Below are positions 5,057-5,926 of a stretch of 5,926 nucleotides of DNA, in pieces. Within the stretch, counting starts at the first letter, position 1. Each line of letters opens with the position of its first letter. This DNA comes from Pseudomonadota bacterium (GTDB taxonomy: Bacteria > Pseudomonadota > Alphaproteobacteria > Rhizobiales > Beijerinckiaceae): assembly GCA_023452965.1 (NCBI GenBank), contig JAEXUU010000802.1, positions 1 to 5,926 of the forward strand. The letters run 5' to 3'. Below the pieces are notes generated by a model. That model did not search any database. It had not been told where the DNA came from and saw only the letters and a program-made list of their open reading frames with translations. A program made the translations under genes and the position numbers.

Positions 5057-5926
5057 ATGAACGTTCACCCCGGCTTCCGAACTGCGATGAAACCGATCAA
5101 CCTCTCCAATGCCGTGCTCGCCCGCGCAGCCGAGGCGATCCCCTCGGAGGCCGATTTCCCGGCGGCCGCGCCCGGCTCCGACTACGACACGGTGCGCCGC
5201 ATCCTCGCCTACATCACCAACAACTGGCGTCAGCAGCCGACGATCGAGGCGATCGCGGAAGCTGCCGGCGCGACCCCGACCGACGTCCATCACCTGTTCC
5301 GGCGCTGGTGCGGGCTGACGCCGAAGGCTTTCCTGCAGGCGATCACGCTCGACAACGCCAAGGGGCTGTTGGCCTCCTCCGCCAGCATCCTCGACACCAG
5401 CTACGAGGTCGGCCTCTCCGGCCCCGGCCGGCTGCACGACCTCTTCGTCAGTCACGAGGCGATGTCGCCGGGCGAATGGAAGACCGGGGGCGAAGGGCTG
5501 CGGCTTTCCTACGGCTTCCATGCCTCGCCCTTCGGCGAGGCGCTGATCGTGGTCACCGAGCGTGGCCTTGCCGGGCTCGGCTGGGTCTCGAACGGCCAGG
5601 ATGGCGGCAAGGTCGTCGGCGGCCGGGCCGAGGCGCTGGCCGACATGATGCGCCGCTGGCCGCATGCCGATTATCGCTTCGATCCGCAGGCGACCAACCC
5701 CTATGCCGGCCGCATCTTCGAGCCGGAGCGCTGGTCGCCGCAGACGCCGCTGCGTGTCGTGCTGATCGGCACCGATTTCGAAGTGCGGGTCTGGGAGACA
5801 CTGCTGAAGATCCCGGTCGGCTGCGCCACCACCTATGGCGATGTCGCAGGCCATATCGGCAAGCCCTCGGCGGCCCGAGCCGTCGGTGCGGCGGTCGGCA
5901 AGAACCCGATCTCCTTCGTCGTGCCC
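5057..5926 (+). CDS. AraC-type HTH / methylated-DNA-[protein]-cysteine S-methyltransferase fusion (Ada-like, 3' end cut)
   Basis: This is a DNA-repair protein that transfers alkyl groups from O6-alkylguanine (and O4-alkylthymine) to its own cysteine, fused to a DNA-binding domain. The 290 visible codons stay open to the window edge. Residues 44-141 form an AraC-type double helix-turn-helix (from DYDTVRRILAYITNNW through the second helix pair to MSPGEWK). Residues 149-235 form the ribonuclease-like N-domain of the alkyltransferase, and 236-290 its DNA-binding domain. FEVRVWETLLKIPVG (241-255), Y260 and R274 in the AARAVG motif align with human MGMT Y114 and R128. The window stops after VVP (288-290), so the active-site Cys of PCHR would be residue 291, just outside. 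The N-terminal zinc/methylphosphotriester domain of E. coli Ada is absent: only about 40 residues precede the HTH. How DNA binding is switched is therefore unclear. Confidence 0.95.
   Translation, partial: MNVHPGFRTAMKPINLSNAVLARAAEAIPSEADFPAAAPGSDYDTVRRILAYITNNWRQQPTIEAIAEAAGATPTDVHHLFRRWCGLTPKAFLQAITLDNAKGLLASSASILDTSYEVGLSGPGRLHDLFVSHEAMSPGEWKTGGEGLRLSYGFHASPFGEALIVVTERGLAGLGWVSNGQDGGKVVGGRAEALADMMRRWPHADYRFDPQATNPYAGRIFEPERWSPQTPLRVVLIGTDFEVRVWETLLKIPVGCATTYGDVAGHIGKPSAARAVGAAVGKNPISFVVP

Noticed and set aside
5036..5854. Long open frame on the minus strand opposite the alkyltransferase fusion (272 codons)
   Set aside because: The plus-strand frame has clear AraC and MGMT motifs. The antisense translation is low-complexity and also covers the ribosome binding site region.

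Overview
The window is GC-rich, densely packed bacterial DNA. Its gene families and style (a LysR / PrpF-family / Bug cluster, nth head-to-head with a DUF2244 gene, an AraC-type HTH fused to an alkyltransferase, strong G/C bias at third codon positions) suggest an alphaproteobacterium, probably Hyphomicrobiales (Bosea-like). That placement is inference and the genus is not proven. I see no insertion sequence, CRISPR array, tRNA or rRNA, and no stretch above 120 bases without a gene.

Layout. (1) Positions 1-2540 hold a small catabolic module. A LysR-type regulator reads leftward off the window edge. Diverging from it are a 4-oxalomesaconate tautomerase-like (PrpF/GalD family) isomerase and a Bug/TctC-type periplasmic solute-binding protein, joined by an ATGA stop/start overlap. 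The likely logic is that the regulator senses an organic acid and controls the binding protein and the isomerase that acts on that acid or a derivative. (2) At 2545-4333, endonuclease III (nth, leftward) stands back-to-back with a DUF2244 membrane protein, with only 20 bp between the start codons. An unrecognised membrane-anchored protein follows the DUF2244 gene in the same operon. (3) From 4338 to the end, a class I SAM-dependent methyltransferase reads leftward. Diverging from it is an AraC-HTH/O6-alkylguanine-DNA alkyltransferase fusion, cut by the window edge exactly one codon before its expected catalytic cysteine.

The two DNA-repair genes (base excision and alkyl-transfer repair) lie about 1.8 kb apart, but nothing shows that they are co-regulated. 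Both tail-to-tail gene pairs are separated by exactly 4 bp between stop codons, which leaves no room for ordinary terminators.

The gene content looks ordinary and I do not see a new defence or mobile system. The most interesting signals are regulatory. One is a symmetric TTATAA core in the 20-bp nth/DUF2244 gap that would place transcription starts on both ATGs (two leaderless mRNAs from one shared -10). Others are a LysR-box-like dyad over the lysR start codon, and a 7-bp-arm inverted repeat in the methyltransferase/alkyltransferase intergenic region.
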